Shown: positions 27,435 through 35,746 of the stretch, piece by piece
How positions within the stretch are numbered: the first letter of the stretch is position 1
Layout of the letters: each line of letters starts with the position of its first letter
Source of the DNA: Paracoccaceae bacterium
GTDB taxonomy: Bacteria; Pseudomonadota; Alphaproteobacteria; Rhodobacterales; Rhodobacteraceae
NCBI GenBank assembly: GCA_014323795.1
Contig: JACONK010000007.1
Span: 7,768 to 71,767, forward strand
Direction of reading: 5' to 3'
Length of the DNA: 64,000 nucleotides
Notes under the pieces: model-generated
Told to the model about the DNA's origin: nothing
Database searches by the model: none
Seen by the model: only the letters and a program-made list of their open reading frames with translations
Program-made: the position numbers and the translations under genes

Positions 27435-28220
27435 TTACTCCACACACAACACGTCCGGCGTTTCCCAGGCCAGATGCTGCCCCCCGTCCACACAAATCAG
27501 TTGTCCGGTAACGGCCGGTGCATCCAGAAGATAATTCATCGCCGCAACGATGCCCGCAGGATCAGCACCTCGTTGCAAAACCGTGGCCTGCCGTTGGCCT
27601 GCGAAGTGTTCCGCACTCTGCCGATGACCCTGCAGGGTCGGGCCCGGACCGATGGCATTAACCCGCACTTGGGGCGCAAGGGCGCGGGCCGAAGTCCGCG
27701 TGAACGCCCAAAGACCCATTTTGGCGATCGTGTAGGTCATGAATTCCGGCGTCGGCTTGCGAACGCGCTGGTCAACCATATTAATGATGGCAGCCGGGGC
27801 CAGCAGCTCCCCGGCGGCATCCGTCAGCACTTCGGGCACCTGGCACGCAAACGCCTGGGTTAATACAAACGGCGCACGCAGGTTGGAATTGATGTGCCGG
27901 TCCCAGCTTTCTTTCGTGGCCGTCCGGATATCGTCGTGTTCAAAGATCGACGCGTTATTAATCAGCACATCAAGCGGTTGGCCCAGCCCGTCAACCGCCC
28001 GGTCCACAACATCGGCCATCTGCGCTTCGTCCAGCAGATCCGCCTGTAGGGCAACCGCCTGAACCCCTGCAGTTTTCAGTTCGCCCACCGTGGCCTCGGC
28101 CGCGTCTATGCTGCCGGCGTAATGAACCGCGACCGACGTGCCGCGGGCCGCCAGCCCCAGGGCCATCGCACGACCGAGCCTGACAGCACCGCCGGTTATC
28201 AATGCCGCTTTGTACGTCAG
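27435..28220 (-). CDS. Short-chain dehydrogenase/reductase, pteridine-reductase-like
   Basis: About 261 residues. Classical SDR landmarks are TGGAVRLGRAMA (cofactor site), LINNASIF, and YTIAKMG (catalytic YxxxK), ending CVDGGQHLAWETPDV. Its closest look is to FolM-like dihydromonapterin/pteridine reductases in Rhodobacterales. The family-consistent start falls on CTG at 28220 within CTGA, overlapping the stop of the small upstream gene where ATGA would be expected. In-frame TTG codons a few positions upstream or an ATG at 28280 are alternatives. Confidence 0.85.
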   Translation of the reverse strand: MTYKAALITGGAVRLGRAMALGLAARGTSVAVHYAGSIDAAEATVGELKTAGVQAVALQADLLDEAQMADVVDRAVDGLGQPLDVLINNASIFEHDDIRTATKESWDRHINSNLRAPFVLTQAFACQVPEVLTDAAGELLAPAAIINMVDQRVRKPTPEFMTYTIAKMGLWAFTRTSARALAPQVRVNAIGPGPTLQGHRQSAEHFAGQRQATVLQRGADPAGIVAAMNYLLDAPAVTGQLICVDGGQHLAWETPDVLCVE

Positions 28221-28399
28221 CCGGGATCTCCGCAAATACAAGGCTCCCCGGCGACCGGATACCGCCCGCACCTCGGGCATTTGGCCACCGTACTGATTTT
28301 TGCGCGCCGTTTCAGTTTCGGCAGGCCGGGTAGCCGCAGCCGCCCGAATATCGCCAGAATCACGATAAAGATAAGGAAAAACGTGACCGCCCTGAGCAT
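28217..28399 (-). CDS. Small membrane-anchored zinc-ribbon protein
   Basis: 60 residues: an N-terminal transmembrane helix (TFFLIFIVILAIFG), then CPRCGRYPVAGEPCICG, a four-cysteine zinc-ribbon-like motif. The same small protein between an S49 peptidase and an SDR gene is familiar from Rhodobacterales genomes. Function is unknown. It lies 3 bp after the S49 peptidase gene and overlaps the SDR gene. Confidence 0.75.
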   Translation of the reverse strand: MLRAVTFFLIFIVILAIFGRLRLPGLPKLKRRAKISTVAKCPRCGRYPVAGEPCICGDPG

Positions 28400-28402
28400 C
28401 GG

Positions 28403-29206
28403 TTACACCCCGTATCGCGCCCAGAGTGCCCGATCTTCTGCCATACCGAACACATCCGCCACCGCCCCGGGCCCGAAGCGGGCCAGCAGTGACTGGTGCT
28501 GCCCCATGACATTGAACCGTGCCTTATCGCCGTATTCTTCTTTCATAACCGGCACCAGGTGACCAATCTTGTCGGCAAGACCAACCTCCACCGCCCTGTC
28601 GCCAACCCAGATTTCCCCGGTGAACAGGTTTTCATCCGTCAACCGTACGCCCCGGCGCGCCTTCACATGTTCAATGAAGGCAGCGTGAATCCGGGCTTGA
28701 ATTTTCTTGAGCCGCTCAACATCCCCGGCCCGCTCCGGCCGGAAGGGATCAAGCATCGACTTATCGTCACCCGCCGTATGCACGCGACGTTCCACTCCGT
28801 ATCGCTCCATCAGGCCATGGAAACCAAAGGAGGCAGAAATCACGCCGATTGACCCCACGACAGAGGACGCATCAACGTATATCTCATCCGCGCTTGACGC
28901 GACCCAATAGCCACCCGAAGCCGCCACATCTTCACAGAATGCGTAAACCTTCACGCTTTTTTCCAGTGACAACCGGCGAATCCGTGCCCCGATCATGGCA
29001 GACTGCACGGGAGAGCCGCCGGGCGAATTCACCGCCAGGGCAACCGCCGCGGGCCTGCCCTTTGAAAAGGCCCGCTCCAGGACCGGTGCGATCGATGCAT
29101 CATTCAGCGTCGCGCTGCCCAGCCGCCTGCCGGGGGCGATAACCCCCGACAGCCGTACCACGTTTACAAGCGGGGATCTCTTTATCCCGGGGACCAGATG
29201 TCTCAT
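28403..29206 (-). CDS. S49 family serine peptidase (SppA/SohB-like)
   Basis: 267 residues. The S49 fold shows AVNSPGGSPVQS, the catalytic serine region DVAASGGYWVASSADEIY and SVVGSIGVI; the catalytic lysine lies in the later segment around AGDDKSMLDPFRP. These enzymes degrade signal peptides or short membrane peptides. No clear signal anchor is visible, so the protein may be cytoplasmic or peripheral. It heads a three-gene unit with the zinc-ribbon protein and the SDR. Confidence 0.9.
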   Translation of the reverse strand: MRHLVPGIKRSPLVNVVRLSGVIAPGRRLGSATLNDASIAPVLERAFSKGRPAAVALAVNSPGGSPVQSAMIGARIRRLSLEKSVKVYAFCEDVAASGGYWVASSADEIYVDASSVVGSIGVISASFGFHGLMERYGVERRVHTAGDDKSMLDPFRPERAGDVERLKKIQARIHAAFIEHVKARRGVRLTDENLFTGEIWVGDRAVEVGLADKIGHLVPVMKEEYGDKARFNVMGQHQSLLARFGPGAVADVFGMAEDRALWARYGV

Positions 29207-29329
29207 GTCCCCTGATATAATGCACCGCTCACCGGAATAAAGCCTTTTGAAAAAACAGGACTGGCCTGTCGCGAAAAACCAGGGAGCACTGTGGCGCGGC
29301 AGGGTTTCTCTTATTGACCCACAACATTT

Positions 29330-29638
29330 TCAGGAACGACCGCAGAACAGCAGACTGCCTCCTTCGGCGCGCAAATACTCTCGCCAAAAGCCCGCGCCGC
29401 CATCCGAACAGAATGCCGTGCGCAATATCAGGCGCGCCAGCACCGCAAATCCCAAGACAGAAATGCGAAGAGGTTGAGCGGACGCTGGTGTGATCTGGCG
29501 CGCCAGCACCGCAAATCCCAAGACAGAAATGCGAAGAGGTTGAGCGGACGCTGGTGTGATCTGGCGCGCCAGCACCGCAAATCCCAAGACAGAAATGCAC
29601 AGGAACAGTGCGGCACCCGATTCAACGCCATTTGGCAA
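29330..29638 (-). CDS. Possible short secreted or membrane protein made of a tripled segment
   Basis: A 102-codon frame that starts 16 bp inside the end of hemF. It reads three times through a 22-residue hydrophobic unit (SVLGFAVLARQITPASAQ), then a unique tail (DGGAGFWREYLRAEGG). A single copy would look like an N-terminal signal peptide with a cleavage site after SAQ. I do not recognise a family. It may be a real gene whose signal peptide was duplicated, or a remnant. Confidence 0.3.
   Translation of the reverse strand: MPNGVESGAALFLCISVLGFAVLARQITPASAQPLRISVLGFAVLARQITPASAQPLRISVLGFAVLARLILRTAFCSDGGAGFWREYLRAEGGSLLFCGRS
29431..29598. repeat. Tandem repeat, 66 bp unit, about 2.5 copies
   Basis: Two perfect 66 bp copies (29431-29496 and 29497-29562) are followed by the first 36 bp of a third. 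Each unit begins GGCGCGCCAGCACCGC. On the minus strand the unit encodes the hydrophobic block ISVLGFAVLARQITPASAQP, so the repeat multiplies a signal-peptide-like segment. It lies just downstream of hemF. Confidence 0.95.
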
Positions 29639-30497
29639 GCGGAGGCAGGCTCATCAGCACGGCGTCCGGGTCGTGGCCCGTCTCAAGCCCGAATTTTGTA
29701 CCCCGGTCATAAACCAGATTGTATTCCGCATAGAGCCCGCGGTGCTGCAACTGGGTATCCTTGTCCGCTTCTGTCCAGACCGTGGTCCGGCGCCGCTTCA
29801 CAAGCGGGACAAAAGCCTCCAGAAATGCGCGGCCCATATCTTGGGTAAAAGCAAAATCCGCATCCCAATCGCCGGTGTTCAGATCATCAAAAAAGATGCC
29901 GCCCACCCCCCGGGCCCGCCTGCGATGGGGAATATAGAAATATTCATCTGCCCAGGATTTAAACCTGTCATAGTAACCCGCATCATGCGGCATACACCGC
30001 GCCTTCAGCGCGTCGTGGAAAAAGGCCGTATCCTCTGCGTATTCCAGGCAGGGGTTTAAGTCCGAACCCCCGCCGAACCACCAGCTGTGCGGTGTCCAGA
30101 ACATGCGCGTGTTCATGTGCACCGATGGCACATGGGGATTCCGCATATGCGCGACTAAAGAAATGCCGGACGCCCAGAAACGCCGGTTCCCTTTCATGCC
30201 GGGCAGCCCTTTGTGCGCCGCCATGGCCTGTTGTGCACGCTCGCCAAGCTCACCATGTACGGTGGAGACGTTCACGCCGACCTTCTCAAATACCCGGCCA
30301 CCGCGCATTACGCTCATCAGGCCGCCGCCGCCGGCACCGCCATCACGTTCCGTTTCACGCACCTCGAACCGGCCTGCGGGGGCATGCGTATCCGCATGGC
30401 TTTCTTCCAGCCCTTCAAAGACCGCCACGATATTATCGCGCAGGTGGCGAAACCACGCAGACGCCCGCACCTTGCGTTCTTCAAAGCCATCGCTCAT
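29622..30497 (-). CDS. hemF: Oxygen-dependent coproporphyrinogen III oxidase
   Basis: About 291 residues from the ATG at 30497, which is preceded by GGAG 7 nt upstream. HemF blocks include GVNVSTVHGEL, ISLVAHMRNPHVPSVHMNTR, WFGGGSDLNP and IFFDDLN. It converts coproporphyrinogen III to protoporphyrinogen IX with O2, feeding heme to the oxidases and c-type cytochromes encoded in this window. Confidence 0.97.
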   Translation of the reverse strand: MSDGFEERKVRASAWFRHLRDNIVAVFEGLEESHADTHAPAGRFEVRETERDGGAGGGGLMSVMRGGRVFEKVGVNVSTVHGELGERAQQAMAAHKGLPGMKGNRRFWASGISLVAHMRNPHVPSVHMNTRMFWTPHSWWFGGGSDLNPCLEYAEDTAFFHDALKARCMPHDAGYYDRFKSWADEYFYIPHRRRARGVGGIFFDDLNTGDWDADFAFTQDMGRAFLEAFVPLVKRRRTTVWTEADKDTQLQHRGLYAEYNLVYDRGTKFGLETGHDPDAVLMSLPPLAKWR

Positions 30498-30788
30498 CAA
30501 AAATCTCCGCACCTGTCTCGCGGCACACGTTTAATCCGGTGGAGCGGATACTGCCACAGCATATTATCTGTCCGGCCTTTCGAAACACATGACCGAACCG
30601 TTCAATGCCTTTCGCAAAGAACCACATGAGCGGCCATGCACCCGCGTCCGTGTAATGCCTGCGGCTGGTTCACGCCGCGCCCGGTTTTCATGCGGCATGG
30701 CAGCGAAATTCAGGTTCAAGGCCGCTGACGCATGCCCCAATCCCCGGAATATGCAGGGAAGATTTAAGATCGCCCCGAAACAGGGTAA
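30498..30788. other. Intergenic region between hemF and the DMT gene
   Basis: About 290 bp with no recognisable gene; it should hold the hemF promoter. Confidence 0.5.
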
Positions 30789-31724
30789 TTAAACATCATC
30801 CCGGCGGCACAGGGCAATGGTCATCCCGCCAAGTATAATCAGTGCAAAGCCTGCCCAACCCAACGGTCCTGGCAAATCGCCGAACATAATCCAGGCCCAG
30901 CAGGTCGCGAAGATCGGAAAGGAATATTCAAACGGGGCGACATACGACGGATCGCCTGCCCGGTAGGCCCGGGTAATGCACCACAGCCCCACCAGTGCCC
31001 CCAGGGTATGTACCGTTATCCAAAACCATAGATCGTAGCCCGGCGTGACCCAGCCACGCCCGAAAAAGCCGCGGCTCCCCCCGAACCCGAACCCCGTCAC
31101 CAGCAAACCAACAGCCCCCAATATCCCCAAGGTTGCGAAAAAAGCAAAAAGCAGCGTTACCGTATCTTCCCCTTCGCACAGGTAGCGGGTCGCCAGTGCC
31201 ACAAAACCCCAGGTGAGCCCGGCAAACACCGGCAGGATCGCGAACACTTGCAGGGCACCCGGGTTGGGTTGCAGTACCATCAAAACGCCCGCAAAACCGC
31301 AGATTGCGGCGAGGATGCGGATCAGGCTGATGTTTCGGCCAAAGAGCAATACTGAAAAAATCAAGACGAAAATCGGCGCGGTAAACATCCCGGCAGCCGC
31401 CTGGGCAATCGGAACATAGGCGAGTGCACCGAAATAGATCACCATGGAAAACGCCGCGCAGAGCGAACGGATAATCACCCCAGGCCAACGCCGGGGCCGG
31501 AGGCACCATCCAAGGATCAGGGCACCGAGGGCCATCAGTCCGCAGGCCATCAGGGACCGCATCAGCAGGAACTGCCACAGCCCGGCCTCGTGTGCGATAT
31601 ACACGATAAAGTTGTCGGTCAGCCCAAGTATCGCCATGCCGCACACCATAAAGGCCGCACCCTGAAGCGAACTGTTTATCCTGCCTGCCGTCACGACCTT
31701 TGACATGCGAATCCTGTTTGCCAT
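30789..31724 (-). CDS. DMT superfamily (EamA) transporter
   Basis: 311 residues with about ten transmembrane helices and two EamA repeats, for example CGMAILGLTDNFIVYIAHEA and GLWCITRAYRAGDPSYVAPF near the C-terminus. Such proteins export or import small metabolites; the substrate cannot be told. An ATG six codons downstream (31706), preceded by AGGA, may be the true start. It is divergent from the acyl-CoA ligase gene with about 50 bp between. Confidence 0.88.
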   Translation of the reverse strand: MANRIRMSKVVTAGRINSSLQGAAFMVCGMAILGLTDNFIVYIAHEAGLWQFLLMRSLMACGLMALGALILGWCLRPRRWPGVIIRSLCAAFSMVIYFGALAYVPIAQAAAGMFTAPIFVLIFSVLLFGRNISLIRILAAICGFAGVLMVLQPNPGALQVFAILPVFAGLTWGFVALATRYLCEGEDTVTLLFAFFATLGILGAVGLLVTGFGFGGSRGFFGRGWVTPGYDLWFWITVHTLGALVGLWCITRAYRAGDPSYVAPFEYSFPIFATCWAWIMFGDLPGPLGWAGFALIILGGMTIALCRRDDV

Positions 31725-31775
31725 GTTCCGCAGCCTGAATTATTCAGTAATATACAGATCTGGGAGGGAACCGTC

Positions 31776-33404
31776 ATGGCATCCATGGCCGATGAAACCG
31801 GGTTGGGCAAGCGTGCCGCAAACTATGTGCCACTGACTCCGTTGAGCCACCTCAACCGTGCGCGCGACATCTTCGGCAACCTCGACGCGCTGGTCTATGG
31901 GCCAACCCGGCGTACCTATCGGGAACTGCATAACCGCACCACACGACTGGCAGGCGGGCTCGCTGGCCTCGGGGTGCGTCCGGGCGACGTGGTTTCAACC
32001 GTTTGCCCCAACATACCCGCGATTGCCGAGGCGCACTTCGGCGTTCCGGCCTGCGGGGCCGTCCTGAACACAATCAATACAAGGCTCGACCCGGACACAC
32101 TCGCCTACATCCTGGTCCACGGTGAAGCGAAGGTCGCTATCGCAGATACCCAGTTCCTGCCGGTTGTCCGGGAAGCGATCACGATGATGGACGGCACTGG
32201 CCCGACGATTATAGAGGCGGAGGATCCGGACGCAGGCTTCCCGGCCAGCGGCGAATTTCAGACCTATGAAGATCTGGTAGCACACGGTGATCCCGCGTTC
32301 GAATGGATCATGCCCGACGACGAATGGGATAGCCTGGCACTCAACTACACCTCCGGCACCACCGGGCGACCCAAGGGCGTGGTCTGCCACCACCGCGGTG
32401 CCTATCTGATGACACTCGGCACCGCTATCAGCTGGGAAATCGGGACGCGCCCGAAGTTCCTGACAATCGTGCCGCTTTTCCACTGCAACGGCTGGTGCCA
32501 CACTTGGATGATGCCGCTTCTGGGCGGGCAGATCACCTGCTGTCGGGACATCACGGCCAGGGCAGTCTTCAACGCTATCGCGGATGAAAAGATCACCCAC
32601 ATGGGCGGTGCGCCGATTGTATATAACACCCTTATCAACGCAAAATCCGAAGACCGGCGTGAATTTAACCACCAGGTCTATGGCCTTACGGCAGGTGCCG
32701 CGCCCAGCCCGGCGACCATTAAAGGGGCGGAGGCACTCGGCTTCCGCTTCATGCAGGTCTACGGCCTGACAGAGACCTATGGCCATGTGACCGCGGCCTA
32801 CGAGCCGGAGCATTGGAAATCGCTCGATGCGGAAGAACGCTACAACCTGATGGCCCGCATCGGCGTACGTTACCCGATGATGGAAGACATTGAAGTGGTC
32901 TGCACCGACACCCGCCAACCCGTACCGCACGATGGCCAGACGATGGGAGAGGTGATCATCAGGGGCAACTGCGTCATGAAAGGCTACTATAAGGATGAAT
33001 CCGCCTCAAATAAGGCCTTCAGCAGCGGTTACCTCCGGTCGGGCGACATCGCCGTGCGGGAACCGGATGGCTACATCCGTATCACCGACCGAATGAAGGA
33101 TATTATCATCTCAGGCGGCGAGAATATAAGTTCGGTCGAGATTGAAAATGTGCTGATGGCCCACCCGGCGGTCAGCCTCTGCGCCGTTGTCGCCAGGCCG
33201 GACCCCAAATGGGGTGAAGTCCCCTGCGCGTTTCTGGAACTGAAAGAGGGTGCCACGGCGGAAAAAGCGGAAGTTATCGCCTTTGTCCGCCAGCGGCTAG
33301 CCGGATTCAAAACGCCCAGGCATGTGGTGTTTCAGGAGCTCCCCAAAACCTCTACCGGCAAGATTCAGAAATTCGAGTTGCGCAAGACAGCAAAGGCCCT
33401 GTGA
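31776..33404 (+). CDS. Acyl-CoA ligase, probably 3-(methylthio)propionyl-CoA ligase (DmdB-like)
   Basis: 542 residues of the AMP-forming ligase family. The P-loop is NYTSGTTGRPKGVV, then VYGLTETYGH, SGDIAVREPDGYI, DRMKDIIISGGENISS and the C-terminal catalytic lysine region TSTGKIQKFELRK. The sequence, including its start MASMADETGLGKRAANYV, strongly resembles roseobacter DmdB proteins that activate methylmercaptopropionate in DMSP demethylation. The partner genes dmdA, dmdC and dmdD are not next to it, so the substrate remains an inference; a medium-chain fatty acid is the alternative. Confidence 0.8.
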   Translation: MASMADETGLGKRAANYVPLTPLSHLNRARDIFGNLDALVYGPTRRTYRELHNRTTRLAGGLAGLGVRPGDVVSTVCPNIPAIAEAHFGVPACGAVLNTINTRLDPDTLAYILVHGEAKVAIADTQFLPVVREAITMMDGTGPTIIEAEDPDAGFPASGEFQTYEDLVAHGDPAFEWIMPDDEWDSLALNYTSGTTGRPKGVVCHHRGAYLMTLGTAISWEIGTRPKFLTIVPLFHCNGWCHTWMMPLLGGQITCCRDITARAVFNAIADEKITHMGGAPIVYNTLINAKSEDRREFNHQVYGLTAGAAPSPATIKGAEALGFRFMQVYGLTETYGHVTAAYEPEHWKSLDAEERYNLMARIGVRYPMMEDIEVVCTDTRQPVPHDGQTMGEVIIRGNCVMKGYYKDESASNKAFSSGYLRSGDIAVREPDGYIRITDRMKDIIISGGENISSVEIENVLMAHPAVSLCAVVARPDPKWGEVPCAFLELKEGATAEKAEVIAFVRQRLAGFKTPRHVVFQELPKTSTGKIQKFELRKTAKAL

Positions 33405-33774
33405 TGGATCGCACAGGTCCGGCCAATCTGAACAAACCACCGTGATAACGCCTGTTTCCGCCCGAACGGCCACATTACTTTCACGCCGGGCATGACACAG
33501 GCCGGCAAACCAGGGGTACGCGGGATTTTTTAAAGCATCCATCGGGCGGCTTCAAAAAACTACCGCTCACGATACGGATTTAAAGCATCGGGGCCGCGCC
33601 CGTTCAATGACCGGACTAATTTTTGACTGTGGGGCGTCTTTCGATCAAAACTCCCTCAACTGCGCTGCCCGATCTGTCCGGATCGTAAAACCGGAATAAG
33701 GAAACCCTACCCAAAGGCCGGATTTGCGACTACCCTTTCGCCAACACCGGCAAAAAGACCGGAATATATAAGGC
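33405..33774. other. Intergenic region
   Basis: About 370 bp with no gene seen; the sequence is mixed and slightly AT-rich near 33525-33640. Confidence 0.5.
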
Positions 33775-34794
33775 ATGGCAGTCACCGCACTTGATCAGTT
33801 CGAACGGCTTGAATCTATCGGGCTGTGGAAAGAATCGGCAGATGCCCAGCGGCGCGAGGTTATCGTGTCTTTTGGTGCCGCGTCGCTGGTTTTGTCGGAT
33901 ATAAACGGCAAACCGCTGGCCCACTGGTCCTTTGCGGCTGTACGCACCCGAAACGCGGGGCATATGCCAACCCTGTATTCCCCGGATTGGGGATCGGGTG
34001 AAATCCTTGAAATTGAAGACGAAACCATGGTAGATGCAATCGCGTACGTCCGTGCGATAATCCGCCGCAGGGGCCCGCACCCGGGGTGCCTCCGCCTGGT
34101 GACAGCAGTCGCCCTGGTCACCCTCATCGTCGGGCTCGTGGTCTTTTGGCTGCCGGGGGTGTCAGCAGATTACGCAACCCGTATCATGCCGACAGCCAAA
34201 GCAGAAGAAATCGGCGAAGAAACCCTGACCCAGGTGGCCCGCCTGACCGGGCAACCTTGTGCCGCGCCAAACGCCACGGACGCCTTGCACAGGTTCGAAC
34301 GCTGGCTGATGCCGGAAGGCGGGCATATCCATATCATTGACCTCGGTGCCCGGTATTCGGCTCATTTGCCCAACAATCAGGTAATTCTGAACCGCATTCT
34401 GGTTGAGGAATTCCCGGGCCCGGAAGTCGCGGCAGGATTCGTGCTGCTGGAACGTGTTCGCATGGCTGAAGCGGACCCGATGCACGGGTTGTTTCGCCAT
34501 TCAGGCACCGGTGATACGCTGCGCTTTCTGGCGAACGGACAGCTCAGCCCAAACGCTGTGGCTGCCTATGCCCGCACCCGGCTGACAGCCTCGCCGAACC
34601 AGCCGGAGGATGCAGTGCTTGCAGCAGAATTTGCGCGCACCGGACTAATCATCGCCCCGTTTGCCAGCACACTGGATCCGAACGGCACAAGTGTGGCCGG
34701 ATTGTTGGCACTTGATCCCGGGACGGCAGGATACCGCCCGGGTATCGATGATGCGGACTGGATTTCCCTTCAGACGATTTGCGGGGAAGGCTAA
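33775..34794 (+). CDS. Conserved hypothetical single-pass membrane protein
   Basis: 339 residues. An N-terminal cytoplasmic part of about 100 residues is followed by a single transmembrane helix (LVTAVALVTLIVGLVVFWLP, about 107-128) and a C-terminal domain with MPEGGHIHIIDLGARYSAHLP-like beta-rich sequence and NGQLSPNAVAAYA. I recognise it only as a type of Rhodobacterales protein without known function. It is a single gene with spacers on both sides. Confidence 0.75.
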   Translation: MAVTALDQFERLESIGLWKESADAQRREVIVSFGAASLVLSDINGKPLAHWSFAAVRTRNAGHMPTLYSPDWGSGEILEIEDETMVDAIAYVRAIIRRRGPHPGCLRLVTAVALVTLIVGLVVFWLPGVSADYATRIMPTAKAEEIGEETLTQVARLTGQPCAAPNATDALHRFERWLMPEGGHIHIIDLGARYSAHLPNNQVILNRILVEEFPGPEVAAGFVLLERVRMAEADPMHGLFRHSGTGDTLRFLANGQLSPNAVAAYARTRLTASPNQPEDAVLAAEFARTGLIIAPFASTLDPNGTSVAGLLALDPGTAGYRPGIDDADWISLQTICGEG

Positions 34795-35137
34795 AGGGCC
34801 TTAATTTTCTGGCAAACCGCACCGCCGGTTGATCATAGGGGTGGCCACCGATTAATGCATCCGGCGTGGTTACATCACCTGCCCCGCCACAATTAAGCCC
34901 GGCCATCGGGTAAGTCACCGCCGCCCCGGGATCGGCCCAGTCCGTGCTCCGGGTTCAGGCCGATAACCGTCCCGGGCCCGACACATTCGCACCACAGCCG
35001 ACAACGGCCATAGTACAGGGGGGATCGTTCATCACGGTATCAGGGATGCGGTTTGCACCATTGTGGCAGGATTCGGATTCCGGGCTGCCGACCGGGTGCC
35101 AGAGTTCCGGATCCAGCCTTTTGGCTTGCCGGCTCAT
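34795..35137. other. Intergenic region with a possible gene scrap
   Basis: About 340 bp. On the minus strand short protein-like pieces occur in two frames (around CTMAVVGCGANVSGPG and GGAGDVTTPDALIGGHP), but no start or family could be assigned. It may be a decayed small gene. Confidence 0.35.
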
Positions 35138-35692
35138 TCACGACGGCTCTTTCAGGATATGGGTTGGCAACCCGTCGATTGTCCTGGTATTTTTGGTTTT
35201 CCAATAGTCTTTCAAACCCTCGGGGCCCATCTCTGCATAGAAGGGCTCCATCTCTTCCGGGATGCGGTCGCGGATGACAGTCATCTCCGGCACACCGGAC
35301 CCGCAAGAAGTTTGCACCCCGTCAATCGAAACGTCGTAAATCTGTCGACTACCCGCGAGCGTCGGGAAATGGCCGATCATGTCATCCCACTCCGGATCGC
35401 GCGGATGGCGGACCTGTGCAGAGCCATAGGCGCGCACGATCAAGGCGTTGCCCCGGAAGGCGCACCACATCAGCGTAATCCGATTCTGCGCATGAATGTG
35501 ACCGGCAGTTTCGTTGCCCGACCCCGAAAGGCTGAGCCACAGAATGCGGTTTGGCGACAGGACGCGTAAGGTATCCCCGCCTTTCGGGGACAGGTTAACA
35601 CGGCCCGTCCGCGCCGCGGTTGCGACGAAAAAAAGCGGCTGCCGTTCAATGAATTGGGTAAGCGTTTTGCTCAACCGATGTTGTCCAGGCAT
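35138..35692 (-). CDS. Pyridoxamine 5'-phosphate oxidase family protein
   Basis: 184 residues with the FMN-binding split-barrel pattern: FFVATAARTGRVNLSPKGGD, ILWLSLSGSGNETAGHI and ITLMWCAFRGN. The PF01243-like family often binds flavin and acts on unknown small molecules; it is not a clear PdxH because the PLP-binding tail is missing. It lies 54 bp from the end of parC. Confidence 0.85.
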   Translation of the reverse strand: MPGQHRLSKTLTQFIERQPLFFVATAARTGRVNLSPKGGDTLRVLSPNRILWLSLSGSGNETAGHIHAQNRITLMWCAFRGNALIVRAYGSAQVRHPRDPEWDDMIGHFPTLAGSRQIYDVSIDGVQTSCGSGVPEMTVIRDRIPEEMEPFYAEMGPEGLKDYWKTKNTRTIDGLPTHILKEPS

Positions 35693-35746
35693 AAGACGCC
35701 CCGATACGTTTCAGGTGCTTTGGTACATCACTGACCGGTGACGGAA

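Noticed and set aside
29431-29598. Repeat array considered as CRISPR
   Set aside because: Units are directly adjacent with no variable spacers and no cas genes; this is a plain tandem duplication.
31995-32930. 311-codon minus-strand frame opposite the acyl-CoA ligase
   Set aside because: Antisense shadow of a well-supported gene.
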